Below are positions 49,384-61,957 of a DNA stretch of 64,000 nt, piece after piece. Source of the DNA: Scleromitrula shiraiana (lineage: Eukaryota; Ascomycota; Leotiomycetes; Helotiales; Sclerotiniaceae); the NCBI GenBank assembly GCA_028455995.1, contig JABELC010000002.1:682001-746000 (forward strand), given 5' to 3'. The translations under genes and the position numbers were made by a program. Each line of letters starts with the position of its first letter. Positions within the stretch are counted from its first letter, which is position 1. Under the pieces are notes generated by a model. That model worked only from the letters and a program-made list of their open reading frames with translations. It made no database searches and was not told where the DNA came from.

Positions 49384-52300
49384 ATGTCGGAACTACGTTT
49401 TGATGGACAAGTTGTTGTTGTGACTGGAGCTGGCGGTGGACTCGGAAGAGCATATGCATTATTCTTTGGTTCAAGAGGTGCAAGTGTAGTAGTTAATGAT
49501 CTGGGAGGATCATTCAAGGGCGAAGGCACTTCTACAAAAGTAAATAAGCACTCCCGTTTTCCAATTCCCCAATACACAGCACCACATCTACATTCCTTAA
49601 CGTAAATGCATCTCACTAACAGTCTTTAAAGGCAGCAGATGTAGTAGTTGACGAGATTAAAGCCGCAGGCGGTAAAGCAGTAGCCAACTACGATAGTGTC
49701 ACAGATGGCGACAAGATCATTGATACGGCCATTAAGAACTATGGCCGTATTGATATTCTTCTCAATAACGCCGGTATCCTTCGTGATGTCTCATTCAAGA
49801 ATATGACGGATCAAGATTTCGATTTGATCATCGCGGTACACGTTAAAGGATCATATAAGTGTGCGAAAGCAGCTTGGCCTCATTTCAGGAAACAGAAGTT
49901 TGGGAGAGTGATCAATACTGCCAGTGCGGCTGGTTTGTTTGGAAGTTTTGGTCAGACCAATTATTCTGCTGCTAAATTGGCGATGGTGGGTTTTACGGAG
50001 ACATTGGCTAAGGAGGGTGCTAAATACAATATTCACGCTAACGTTATTGCTCCTATTGGTATGGTTGGTTCTTTTTCTATAAGCTCATTGCCATGCTAAT
50101 TGATCATAGCTGCCAGTCGAATGACTCAAACCGTCATGCCACCCGATATTCTCGATAATCTCAAACCAGATTGGGTTGTTCCACTCGTCGCAGTTTTGGT
50201 ACACAAAGATGCGCAAGAAAATGGATCGATCTTTGAAGTCGGTGGTGGACATATTGCAAAGCTTAGATGGGAGCGTGCAAGCGGTCTTTTACTCAAAGCA
50301 GATGACTCTTACACTCCGGGAGCTATTCTCAAAAAATGGGATCAGGTTAGTAACTTTAAGAATGCTGAGCACCCTACTGGTCCTGCAGATTTCATGGGTC
50401 TTCTTGAGAAATCAATGAAGATGGGTCCAAACGAGCAGGGAGAGACTCTTGATTTCAAGGGTAAGGTTGCTTTAGTCACAGGTGGTGGCGCTGGGTAAGT
50501 TTCTTCGATTGTATTGAGAATTCTAAGCTAATTTTATTAGTATTGGTCGATGTTACTGTTTAGCTTTTGCCAAGTACGGCGCTTCGGTCGTTGTCAATGA
50601 CCTGATGAATCCCGATGACGTTGTTCAGGAGATTCAAAAGAATGGGGGTAAGGCAGTTGGTGTCAAGGCATCTGCCGAAGACGGAGATGCAGTTGTTAAA
50701 GCTGCAATTGACGCTTATGGACGCGTTGATATTGTCATCAACAATGCTGGTATTCTTCGAGACAAAGCCTTCACCAATATGGAAGATAAGATGTGGGATC
50801 AAGTTATGTCTGTTCATCTCCGTGGTACCTACAAGGTTACCAAGGCTGCATGGCCTTACTTTTTGAAACAAAAGTATGGCCGTGTTGTCAACACTACATC
50901 AACTAGTGGTATTTATGGTAACTTTGGACAATCAAATTATGCCGCTGCTGTAAGTTTAAATGCATATACTTTTATCTTCAATGCTAATGTACCTAGAAAT
51001 GTGGTATTCTTGGATTCTCCCGCGCCCTTGCACGTGAAGGTGCTAAATACAACATCTACGTTAACACTATTGCACCAAATGCCGGTACAGCAATGACAAG
51101 AACTATTATGCCAGAGGAAATGGTTCAAGCCTTCAAGCCAGATTACATAGCACCTTTAGTTGTCGCACTATGCAGTGACAAAGTTCCCAAGCCACCCACT
51201 GGAGGTCTCTTTGAAGTTGGCAGTGGATGGGTTGGGCGAACAAGATGGCAAAGAACAGGTGGTCATGGATTCCCTGTTGATGTCAAACTTACACCAGAGG
51301 AGGTTCTCAAGAATTGGGCACGAATCACAAACTTCGACGATGGAAGATCGGACAACCCCGAGGATAGTCAGGATGGTTTGAAGAGCATTATGGCGAATAT
51401 GCAGAATAAGAAAGGTGGTGCGAGCAAGGTATGAAGACCTTCTTTCATGTCTTGAATTAGCTTTGTTGTATATTATAGTAAAAATGAATATATCATGTTA
51501 ACCTATATTTACGTGTATGAAAGGTTGAAAAGAAAGTTGAAGTAAACCAAGAGATTCTTGATGCCATTGCTGCTGCAAAGAAAGCTGAAGCTGCAGGCTC
51601 AGAATTTACATTTGAAGAAAGAGATATTATGCTCTACAACCTTGGAATTGGTGCAAAGAAATCCGAGTTGCCCTTTGTTTTGTATGCCACTCCTATTCTT
51701 TCTCATATCAAATTTGACTGATAAATTCTACAGTGAGGGCGACGAGAACTTCCAACCTCTCCCAAGCTTTGGCGTAATCCCACCCTTTAACGCCGAAGCT
51801 CCATTCTCATTTGACAACATCGTGCCCAATTTCTCCCCCATGATGCTCCTACACGGAGAACAATATCTCGAAATATCTTCCTACCCAATCCCCACATCAG
51901 GAACCCTCATTTCATCACCCAAGCTCCTCGAAGTCATCGATAAGGGAAGTGCTGCCGTCGTTAAAGTGGGGACAACCACGACAGAGAAGGAAACTGGTAA
52001 GAAGGTTTTCTACAACGAACAAACGGTCTTTTTGAGGGGTAGTGGGGGTTTTGGTGGTGAGAGAAAGGGCGCGGATAGGGGGAATAGTACGAGGGGGAAT
52101 GAGGTTCCTAAGAGGGAGGCGGATGAGGTTGTGGAGGAGAAGACTACGGAGGAACAGGCTGTTCTTTATAGACTTTCTGGTGACGTAAGTTATATCTTTC
52201 TACACTCGTGTGTTGAGTTCTTGGCTAACGATAATAGTATAATCCCCTACATGTCGATCCCTCATTCGCAGCCATAGGTGGATTTAAAGCTCCTATTCTG

Positions 52301-52620
52301 CACGGTCTTTGCTTTATGGGTATTGCCGGAAAAGCTGTTTATCAAAAGTCAGTATATTATATCTATTCTATTGCCCTCTATACTCCTTCTCTTTATTCAG
52401 TCAACAATAAAACTAACCGATGTATAGATTCGGTCCATACAAAAACATCAAGGTCCGTTTCGCGGGCACCGTTATCCCGGGACAAACATTGGTTACGGAG
52501 ATGTGGAAAGAGGGCAATGATAGGGTAGTTTTCCAAACGAAGGTCAAGGAGACGGGGAAGTTGTGTATTGCGGGCGCGGGGGTCGAGTTACTTTCTAAGA
52601 GTGAGAAGGGGAAATTGTAA
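49384..52620 (+). CDS. FOX2: Peroxisomal multifunctional beta-oxidation enzyme (FOX2)
   Basis: Carries out the second and third steps of peroxisomal fatty-acid beta-oxidation through D-3-hydroxyacyl-CoA: hydratase 2 and D-specific dehydrogenase. Nine exons (49384-49539, 49632-50058, 50110-50494, 50541-50949, 50997-51428, 51524-51681, 51734-52184, 52238-52347, 52428-52620) join in phase to 906 residues, matching the family's about 900. Order: first SDR domain (VVVTGAGGGLGRAYA, NNAGILRD, YSAAK), second SDR domain (VALVTGGGAGIGR, NNAGILRD; the YAAAKCG catalytic motif spans a splice site), then the MaoC-type hydratase 2 hot-dog half with YNPLHVDPSFAAIGGFKAPILHG. The end is KSEKGKL, so the last three residues GKL are not a standard SKL-type peroxisome signal. 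Confidence 0.97.
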
Positions 52621-53384
52621 TGGTTCATTAATGTATGGGTAGATGTGCATTGAGATGCAACTTGGTATTAGGTAATAGGATATTGAATTCATGGCCGGTG
52701 GGCCACCTGGGTTATAGTAGGAGTTTTTTCATAGACATCCGAATTGAGTTTTTCTTTATTGTTAGCTCGGTTGCAAGTTTATGTTCACTGTATGAAATGT
52801 GTAGATATTGGATGTGGGGTTGGGTTGGTTTAGTTCAAACTTCAAAAGGGGACATCCATTAAGCGAGCACGCGGAATTAGAAATGGAATACTTAAACATC
52901 TCCAATAGATATCTAGTACCTCCAGACCAAGTACTCAAATTCTTGAAGCTGGTGAAGTGTTTCGACGATATACAATTAGTTGCCTAATTAATCATTCGAA
53001 AAATCATGTGATTATCCGAGTCATGACGTCGAGATGCAGAGTGCAAGTGTAAAGCTCCTGCTAGTCAATCAACCGAGGAGTGTCGGCGTCATGGAAGTCC
53101 ATCTAGTACGAATTGATTAAAGATCAACTGATTTTTCGAGTTCCGTCAGTTACCATCAAGCTACCTTCTGCCTTGATATTTAGCTTTTTGAGGCGAAAAG
53201 GGGATGATCTTTTGTTTAGGGTTCAGACTCTAGTTTGTGCCTGTCCATCATATGCAATACCCATGCCCCAAATATCCTGAGATCAATATCAACACTTTTC
53301 TTTTATTCAGATCAGAACTCCACCAATCAAAGAATCCTACTTTTTTACAATTTCCCATTATTAAAGATCGGATTTCAAAACAAA
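52621..53384. other. Intergenic region, FOX2 to SDR
   Basis: No gene is supported. The open frame from 53235 into the SDR gene has no start with better context than 53385, so this is taken as its promoter and leader. Confidence 0.6.
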
Positions 53385-54530
53385 ATGTCATTGAAAATTC
53401 CGTCACAAATCTCGATCTCGAGGTTCCAGAAACTAGTGACGTCAGTTACCCCGACCCCAATTGCATATTTCCATACCAAGCCTGCACACCGGAGCATATC
53501 CTCCAAAGTCTCAGCGAATAATAATAAATATCGAATGAGCCCCGTCTCTGGAATCCAACAATCATCGAATCAATTTTCTACTTCTTCAACAAATAAAATG
53601 TCTGACACTAATAAAAACTTTCTCTTGAGTGAGGTATTCAATGTCAAGGGCAAGGTATGTTATACTCATAGTATTTTATAAATATCGATGAAAGCTCACT
53701 ATTAATAGGTTGCCCTTGTGACAGGTGGTGGCTCGGGAATCGGTTTAATGGCAACCCAGGCTCTCGCCGTAAATGGCGCCAAAGTTTATATCGTTGGACG
53801 AACGGAAGAAAAGCTTTCCAACGTTGTTAAAACCCACGGACAAAACATAGAGGGCGAAATCATCCCCATCGTTGCCGATATCACCAAAAAGGATGAAATT
53901 GCCCGTGTAGTCAAAGAAATTGAATCCAAAGAGAAATGTCTCTGTATTTTAATCAACAATGCCGGTATTGCAGGAGCAACTCAACAAACGGAAGCTAGCT
54001 CCGCCGAGGAAATGAAGAAAAACCTCTTCGAGGATGAGAGCTCCACATTTGATGATTGGTGCAATACTTATCGTACCAATGTTCCTCAGTTGTTCTTCAT
54101 GACAACGGCATTTTTACCACTGTTGCAAAAGGCTTCCGATCACCAATATGGGTATTCCGGAACGGTGATTAATATATCTTCGATATCTGGAATCGTCCAA
54201 TCTTCACAGCATCATTTCAGTTACAATGCTAGTAAAGCAGCCGCGATTCATTTGACGAAAATGCTATCTTCTGAGGTTGCTGGGAATGGACTGAAGATTA
54301 GAATTAACAGTATTGCACCTGGTGTTTTCCCAAGTGAGATGACGGCGAACGAGAGTGGGGAGGACCAAAAGAGCCATATCCCGAAGGAGAAGTATGAAAA
54401 GGTGCCAGCGAAGCGACCAGGAAAGGATCAGGATATGGCAGGTGCCATTTTGTTCGCTGCTACGAATCAGTATCTGAACGGACAGACGGTGGCAGTTGAT
54501 GGAGGATACATTTTGCACGCTGGTGCATAG
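53385..54530 (+). CDS. Short-chain dehydrogenase/reductase with N-terminal extension
   Basis: NAD(P)-dependent oxidoreductase of the classical SDR family. Two exons (53385-53654, 53709-54530) join in phase to 363 residues. Seen: coenzyme-binding VALVTGGGSGIGLMA, the NNAGIAG motif, ISSISG serine, YNASK catalytic Tyr/Lys, and APGVFPSEM after it; the end DGGYILHAGA is typical. The first 70 or so residues are Ser/Lys/Arg-rich (ISISRFQKLVTSVTP) and look like a mitochondrial presequence. A second ATG further in (MSDTNKNFLL) would give the usual 290-residue cytosolic form, so two products are possible. It resembles the fungal RhlG/3-oxoacyl-reductase-like group; the substrate is unknown. It follows FOX2 on the same strand, but separate promoters are likely. 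Confidence 0.9.
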
Positions 54531-54933
54531 ATGACTGGGTTTGGACGGATACGATAATCAATGTATGATAAGCAACGAGAAATATGAAACTTTCTTACCA
54601 TATCTTGAATGTCCACAATGTTTTGTATGACATCAGCCCCGGATAACCTTCATGTGGATGTTACTAAGCATTTAGAGCTCAAAGTCTAGCGCCGGCAGAT
54701 GAAGAAGAACGCTAGAGGGGATCTAGAACCGTTAGTATAGTCTAGTCCTTCTCAAGTGTTCGCACCAATGATTTCATCAAACCTTAATATCGACTATATT
54801 TAACCAACTCTACGTGCAAACCTCTATGAAACTTTGTCCGATTTTCACATTATTTTTCTTATTCTATCCTTTCACTTTCTATCCATAGATTCAACTTACA
54901 AACATATCAAAGACAGACAGACAGACAATCACT
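54531..54933. other. Short intergenic region
   Basis: Contains the SDR 3' flank and the leader of the next gene, including a short CAGA run just before its ATG (about 54913-54927). Nothing else seen. Confidence 0.6.
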
Positions 54934-55650
54934 ATGTCGTGGAATCCGAAATGGAGAATATATTCCCAAGATGGCCAATTCATAGAAGTAACAAGCGAAA
55001 ACTCAATAATTAATATGCCTGCCAACTCCCCCAACAGACTCGCCATCCTCAGCGAAAACCAGGAGATTCCACCATCTACCATAAAGCGCCTTTTCAAAGA
55101 AGGAAAACAAGGATCCTTGAGCTGCTTAAGACCCAAATCTTCTACACCCAAATATATTGCAAATCATCTACTAGATTGGGAGCCTTCTACACTCAATCAA
55201 TGTGCCGGCATTTCCCATGAAAAACATTACATGGTACAGAATGCTAAGATTTACGAAGACTTCAATGAAGTCTGGGCTACTCGAAAAGCTAATATCGAGA
55301 CGGGAGAAACAGCTTATGAGTTTTTCAATCTTTCTGGGGACGAAAATGGGAGATTTAAACTCAGATGGGCTCTTCGGGCTGAGGTTATTGGGAAGTATCA
55401 CTTCGATAAGGTGATGGTATCTTTTGTTCTCTCGCCCACAAATAAAACAGAACAGGAGTCATTTCGGGAGATGATGAGTTTCCAAAATCGATCTTTTTCC
55501 TGTCCTTGGTGGTATAAACTTCGTCGGTGGTGGAATCGACGGAGAGCTTTAAGACAACTTGAGAATGCTGTGGATGAGAATACGAAATGGCCTGATCCGT
55601 CAAAATACTCACGCTACGGCTCGGCAATAATGGACATAAACTGGGCATAA
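54934..55650 (+). CDS. Hypothetical protein, 238 residues
   Basis: Single-exon frame with normal codon use and no stop for 238 codons; the ATG at 54934 follows a CACT/ATG context and opens MSWNPKWRIYSQDGQF. No family recognised. The protein is soluble-looking with mixed charge, has an aromatic middle (YEFFNLSGDENGRF) and a Trp/Arg-rich patch near the C-terminus (CPWWYKLRRWWNRRRALRQ) that could bind nucleic acid or membrane. There is no signal peptide or membrane helix. It is probably lineage-specific. Confidence 0.6.
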   Translation: MSWNPKWRIYSQDGQFIEVTSENSIINMPANSPNRLAILSENQEIPPSTIKRLFKEGKQGSLSCLRPKSSTPKYIANHLLDWEPSTLNQCAGISHEKHYMVQNAKIYEDFNEVWATRKANIETGETAYEFFNLSGDENGRFKLRWALRAEVIGKYHFDKVMVSFVLSPTNKTEQESFREMMSFQNRSFSCPWWYKLRRWWNRRRALRQLENAVDENTKWPDPSKYSRYGSAIMDINWA

Positions 55651-56105
55651 TCAAGGAATGAGTACATCTTATTCATAATATGCAACAAGGAGATTCGACG
55701 TATTGGATTTTAGTACGGACAGCGTACTTTTTACTGGATATTCTATTGGCTAGGAGCTCAATGGAATATCTGGAAATTTGCGATAAATGGAGTAGGAGAA
55801 TCTAGGAGCTTTGTTTGTTGGGCCTTTACAGACCAGAGTGAGTTTATTTCATTTTCAAAATCATAAGTTCTGATTTTAACAGAGTTACAGTTAAGCTCGA
55901 TAGTGGAATGGTTATAGCTTGCCCAATTACACTTCAGAAGTTTACAACTTCCAATCCTTCTTATAATTTGGCTCTCGACCCACGATTTCGGTTATTAATC
56001 ACCTAATACCTAAGAAACAGCACCCGTTATCATATAAGTGTTAAAAACAAGGCTTATTATGATGTTTATAAAACAACTTGAAGCAGTATGGTAAAACTGG
56101 CAATA
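55651..56105. other. Intergenic region, nothing recognised
   Basis: No coding signal between the hypothetical gene and the relic pair. Confidence 0.6.
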
Positions 56106-56450
56106 TTATACTTCTGATCTCAGAAGCGATGATAGCCAGTTACTATACAACATATCCAATTCCTTACAATATTCACGAATAGTTGCCTTGCGCTGAACGC
56201 TTCCCTTTGCCATCCTCAGCATGGGCTTCTTTTTCGTGGCAAAGATGATGTCAGACCTCCTAACTCTGGCCTCAACTCTTACATGAGCCTCATCATTGGG
56301 CTTCTCTATCGTGCTCCACAGATCTTCAATCAACGCTTGAGAATCTTCGTCGTTGCGTGGCGGATCACAGACTTCTATAAGCCAGGCTGTCTCTGGTCTC
56401 TTTTCGCCCTGCACCTCCAAAAGAAAGAAAGAAAGAAAGCACGGATACAT
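56106..56450 (-). pseudogene. Fragment resembling the C-terminal end of an NRPS-like adenylation domain
   Basis: Minus-strand frame that is protein-like from about 56416 to the TAA at 56106. It reads DDLW/IEDLWSTIEKPNDEAH in the middle and then KPMLRMAKGSVQRKATIRE and ELDMLY near the end. In fungal AMP-binding NRPS-like enzymes I recall a matching end (KPFLR-x-GKGTVQRKATL...LY), in which the Lys of KG(S/T)VQRK is the catalytic one. The rest of the domain should lie at higher coordinates on this strand but is absent; instead there is a GAAA microsatellite and then the thioesterase-like relic on the other strand. The frame stops instead of continuing into a carrier domain. The family assignment is from memory and moderate. 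Confidence 0.45.
56420..56439. repeat. Short GAAA microsatellite between two relics
   Basis: About four to five GAAA units lie between the 5' ends of the two facing gene relics. Short as it is, its place at the apparent breakpoint makes it worth recording. Confidence 0.8.
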
Positions 56451-56472
56451 GCACTACATGACAGCTTGCAAC

Positions 56473-56934
56473 ATGCGTGTGATTTTTTCATTTGAGAAAT
56501 GGCTAGGCAAGGAACGTTTTGACGATTTCATGAACGTGAGGCATGTTGGATGTGTAGTTCAATCATTGACATTGAACTTGAAGAGGCCCCTGAAGTTTCC
56601 AGATTCGGTAAGTAGACTTACTCTGCTTCATCTAGAACCATGGCTGATAGCTTGTACGTAGCTGCTTGTTGCAAATCGCATAACCAAAGTACTTCCCAAT
56701 CGATATTTTGGTATCACGTCGATATGGTCACTAAAGGAGCAAGCGATCGTGGCCTAGAACACAGGTTATATGACGTTTTTCAATTATGACACTGGAAAAC
56801 CGGCGAATCTAATTGAAGAAGGAGGGGTGTATGAAGATTTGTATGATGGCTTGGTGGCGCGGATGGAGAAGGAGAATAAGTTGGCTGAGCAGTGGGAGAA
56901 ATATCATTCAAAGAGAGTGAAAGCAAAGAATTAA
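56473..56934 (+). pseudogene. 5'-truncated thioesterase-like (hot-dog) gene with in-frame stop
   Basis: Two exon-like parts, 56473-56607 and 56662-56934, join in phase through a GTAAGT/CGTAG intron. Part one reads FEKWLGKERFDDFMN and VQSLTLNLKRPLKFPDS; part two continues LLVANRITKVLPNR, ITSIWSLKEQ, then TAG at 56755-56757, then GYMTFFNYDTGKPANL and EEGGVYEDLYDGL to the TAA at 56934. The order matches fungal hot-dog acyl-CoA thioesterase-like proteins (4HBT type). The beginning of the fold, normally another 60 or more residues upstream, is missing. The stop would arise from CAG by one C-to-T change. It is probably non-functional. Confidence 0.6.
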
Positions 56935-59900
56935 GACTGTAATCGCAAGTTCATGAAGTTCCCGATTGGTGAATGGCAACAATGTTGATATTCCTTGACT
57001 TTTCACATGTTTCCTTAGACCTTGCCCGATCTAATGTATGAGTTTTGTTTAACAATTATTATCAACCATTACTTTTCGATGTCTAAGTAGAGTTCAATTC
57101 ATCACTGAAGTTCTGACTTCGTTTATAAGACAGTTAACGTCTAGGACAAATAACGTCTAAGTCTAACAAATATTACCGAGTTCTTCATTAAGTTTCACAC
57201 GTCTAGTTCGACGAATCCGGTGTTGATTATGCCACTGAGCTACTCCAAGCACGAGAACAATGTTTCTATCCACAATTCATTAAACATTCTTTTTCTCATA
57301 GCTATCTTATGTCGACCTCGGGATGTATGCGTATCACAAGTGAATTACCAATGATCAAAGAACTTAACAATTTCGCTTCTAGAAAAGATATTCCTCAATA
57401 GTATCTTGCAATTGGGAATTGCGGTGTCCTCAACAGATAGTATTATCATAATAGTCTTGACAGCGATATAAATGCTCACATTTATTTCCCTTTTCGGATG
57501 AAAAATTCCCCGACACAAAGTCTATACTTGCAAGATAAACCCAAGAAACTTACAATTTCACCAATAGACTAGACGAGAACACTTAGCTTTCCTCAACCAA
57601 TTCAAAATCATTCCTCAAATTCCAACCAGAAACGCTAAATAAAAACTAATATTTCATTCCATTGTGAGAAAATGAGTGCTTCGTTCTTGAAATTGGACTT
57701 TGATTTTGCAAAGCTTCTAGGGGAAAGGTGGTACAATTTTACACACTAGTATAGAAACAATAAAGTATTCTTGGGGGAAAAGATGATAGAATAAGACCTC
57801 TGAGAGAGCGCTCTGCTTCCTCATAAGTGAGGTGATGCGGCACGAGCACGAATCGAGCTACAATCCCATAATGAAATCCTTCTGCATCTATTTGAAAGAG
57901 CTAAAGTTATGCTTGCTGCTGCGTCTAGTGATATCTATCCGTTTACCTATTATATATTCTATTCACAAAACTCTTTAGAGTCTACTTCTACAACAGTGAT
58001 CCCACCAACAATTTTTCAAACGTGATATAATACTTCCCTTGGATCTTTTCGGCAAGTGAAGATACCATTCCATAGCTCCAGTACACACTTGACTACCGGA
58101 AAACCTTTATCTCCTTTGTTCTCTCCATCATCGTAGTGAGTACTTCGCACTAACTAGTACGAAAATTCATCTCCTGCCTAGTACAATCTAATTTCAACTC
58201 TCAGTACTCATCACCATCCAACAAGTCACCCACTCGGCTCGCCCAGTCTCAGAGTCCAACATCCCATTCGTACCGTTACATTTCATCACATCAAATCCAA
58301 CATTCAACCCTACTCAACACCAACAAAATACCCACCATCTCATAAGCACAATATTCCCTCCACTGGCAAATTCTCCCAGCCCCAGCCAAACACTGCCCAC
58401 TCCGCAAAAAGTTTCATCAGGGCATCGTCTACCAAAACCCACTTATATAACCAACCCTCCGCATCCACCATGCCATTCGAGCGCGATTAGCAAAACGAGC
58501 AAAAGTCGGCCAGGAAAAATCCTACTAGTACGGAAATAAGCGCGGCACATTCCTCCTTTTCGCATCTCCACCCTATGGCGCTTAGGGGTAAGATCGGGGT
58601 ATTTAATCACCCATCTAGATAACTCACAGATTCGTCGTACAGTATTGAATATTAGGGCATATCACAGTCGCGGAAGGCAAGGATTTATTTCCGCGTGTTA
58701 CGGATCGCCCCGTCTAGCTGACGCACCTATAGATAGAATCTAAGGACCCTGACATTAGATCTCGTGAGATGAATATTAGTCAGGGCGGGGTGGGCCAGAA
58801 CTCAGGGCGGTAGGGTATAGTGATTGATAGTTTTCTGCACTACTATTCAGTAGGTGTGTGTGGGGGAAGGAAGTAGTTCTTTTATTTTACACTAAGTAGG
58901 TTTTGAATTGAAGAATGAAGTGAAGAGGTTGATCAGATGAGATGGGTAGTAGTCTCCGGCACTTAGTATACAATTAGTATACGATCCGGCATCTTTTGAG
59001 TTTTATGCTAACTACAACCAAGTCTGGGGAAAATCCGACAGAATGGGCAACAAGAGATTTAGACAAGCTAGACTGACAGTGCTAGAGAGATAGCTTAAGA
59101 GTAGAAAATGTGAAAGTGGGCGTTCCCACTTTATACTTTCACATGTGAAAATTTGATTTCGGTACCGCCATATGGTACGTATGTTGGTTGGTATGTAGGT
59201 ACAACAATTTGTTACCCCTCCGGACCCCCACCCACAAAGAGATAGATAGCTATCAACCCGAAATTCATTTCGTGGGTACTCCACAATCATCATGGGTGGA
59301 ATCCAAATGTTATGATATTGATAGATAGATTGGATGCTGGACTGGAGGTTGTACCACTACAGTACTATACCGCTTATCCAGAATGTATGAATACAAGTAC
59401 AATAATATGAACAAATATCTATGTACAGTAGTAGTATACCACACGGGTACGTAGATAGATCCCATAGTTCAAAGTTCAAAGTTCAAGATCTATACCTAAA
59501 CTGATCTATCAATCTATCTTGCGCGAATAAAGCGCGCGTACGAACTCGTCGATGATGATAGATAGATAGAAAGGTACAGTAATCCAAAACGAGCGATACC
59601 TTCATAAAATGCGATACCATCCCGAAACCAGTAACCCTCCACGGAAAAAATGCGCAAGAAAATAATGGATAGAAACGCCGAAATATGGAGAAAGGATGAG
59701 CAATAATGTCTCTAGATATCGAATCGTGGAAAGAAAAGCAATAATCGAGAGGCTCCGTAGAGTAAGCTTCCCAACACATGTAATTAGCTTATGATAATTT
59801 TTTCTTTCCTATCCCATACCTCGCATACCTAGGTCATTTTTTGTTAGCTCTATCTACGGAGTATTGATGTATGAGTGTATGTATGTATCTGTATCTGTAT

Positions 59901-60029
59901 TTATTCACGGATAACAGAAGCATATCCGTAAAAGGGCCGGAAAATGTCGGAGTCCACTCTCCTATGAAGGAAGGAAAATATTTGATATTTCAGCGGGATC
60001 CACAATAAAGCCGTCGATGTTGGGATGCT

Positions 60030-60085
60030 ATCATACCATCCATAATAACATCCATAATACCATCCATAATACCATCCATACCAAA
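60030..60085. repeat. CCATCCATAATA-type tandem repeat
   Basis: About four near-identical units of 11-14 bp (ATCCATAATACC) run head to tail. Confidence 0.85.
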
Positions 60086-61929
60086 GCGGTGCCATATCGT
60101 ATCTTAAGATTCAGTCATGTCTATTCACATGTATAAAATGCATAACACACGTGTTGACGATATAGTCGTCGCATCATTAACAATTCTTATTTGGAGTCAA
60201 TTACCCTACCCTCGAAGAAAAAGTTAGCACGATATCTACGTTAAACAAAAGCTTGATTTTCTGGGGAATTATTATACCTACCTACATACATACTCACAGG
60301 TAGATGCATATCTAGGTATATATAAATAAATGTAATCACGACTTCTGAATAGCATATGTAAATGCATAGATCTACCATGCTTATTGCTTGTCTTGTCCTC
60401 CTATGCTATGTTATATTCATGTCCGTCCGGCATTCATTCCGAAGTGACCTACCTATGGATGTTCAAAGTTCCTGATCTGATCTGATCTGATCTCATCTGA
60501 TATCCATCAGAATGATTCGATTCGACACAACTACGTGACAATATACATAACCTGCGGAGACCTCGCTCCGTAAATCATGCAATTCGATTCGATTCAATCC
60601 AATCCATTTCATTTTATTTCTTGATCGAATGTATGTTTCATCGTTATGGGAATTGGATATATGCCCGTCCCCATCTCAATCAATCAATAGTACAGGAACG
60701 AGAGCGAGAGGTATTACAGTATCGCATGTTGACCAATTTGGAATCAATCATCCGACGAACAAATGCGGGTTGTTGTAACATTCACATTCACATTTACATT
60801 CGATTTGTATTTGTAGCCCCTCCACCCTGGGGTAAGGATATCATCGCCTGCTCGCCCCGCATTTTCATGGAGAGTAATACTATAATCAACCATCCATACC
60901 CAGTCTAGTAGGAAGAGGGAGAGAGAAAGGTAAGGGTGTACAAATGATGCACATATATGTTTAATCTTTCGCTCGACAGAGTTTAGTATTGTGAATAGAT
61001 AGATAGGTAGATACAATAGATATCAAAGGAGAGAGAGACAAGAAGAGGAAAAAGTCAACATGTTGTATTCCCCAATTTAGGATCTACATGGATCTCACAC
61101 TTGCCTCACCTGTTTTACGAAAATGCGTAATGCGCACTGCATATATTCTTGTTTCCCCAATCCACCCCTTTAAGTTCATAGTAAATGTGTTATATGTAAC
61201 ACCATAACCGGCGTTGACCCTCTCTTATGTTTTAATAATATAATACAATGAAAATGAAAGAAGAAGTCCGCAGCCGATATGCCGAATAACCCCTTGAATC
61301 GATATATGGTAAGATTGGGAGGAGATCCTTGTACTCGGACGAATCAATCAGATTCCCCGTTGCATTGATCTTCAATGCATTTGACGCAGTACCAAGCGCT
61401 CTTCTTCTGATACCGGAAACTATCTTGAGACCTGTTAAACAATTTGTTACCCGCAAACCTTTGGTTTCTACTGTACAATAGTATCCGTGTAGCCCCCAAA
61501 ATGTAAGTTTCGATACCGTATTGTAAATGCATGGCATACAATTTCATTAGACCATTCATCATCAGTTTCAGAAATAGAATTGATGATGAGTTGTCATCCC
61601 TCAACCTTATCAAGTGCTTAGCAGGATCAGAGAAAGGGTACTGGTACATGCGAACGAGTAAAAGTCACTGGATGAAGAACGAACTCAAGACGGGCCGCGT
61701 CTATAACCCCACAGTAGCAAGGAATAATAATAATAAAAAATAATAAATACCCCAGCTCTGTGAACTTACGCTTCAGCTCTTGTACATTCGTACAACCCCC
61801 ACGTAAGGGTTTCGTTTTCGTGGAGGCGTCATTTCAAACCCCCCTTGTGTGCGTGCGAAAGGGGAGGATGAGAGGAGAGTCCAAAATATACCCGTGGTCG
61901 GTCAAGATTTTGATTTGATTTCAAAACAA

Positions 61930-61957
61930 TTGCATCAGCATCAGCATCAGCATCAGC
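61930..61957. repeat. CATCAG hexanucleotide repeat
   Basis: Four to five perfect CATCAG units head to tail, ending in CAGCTG. Confidence 0.9.
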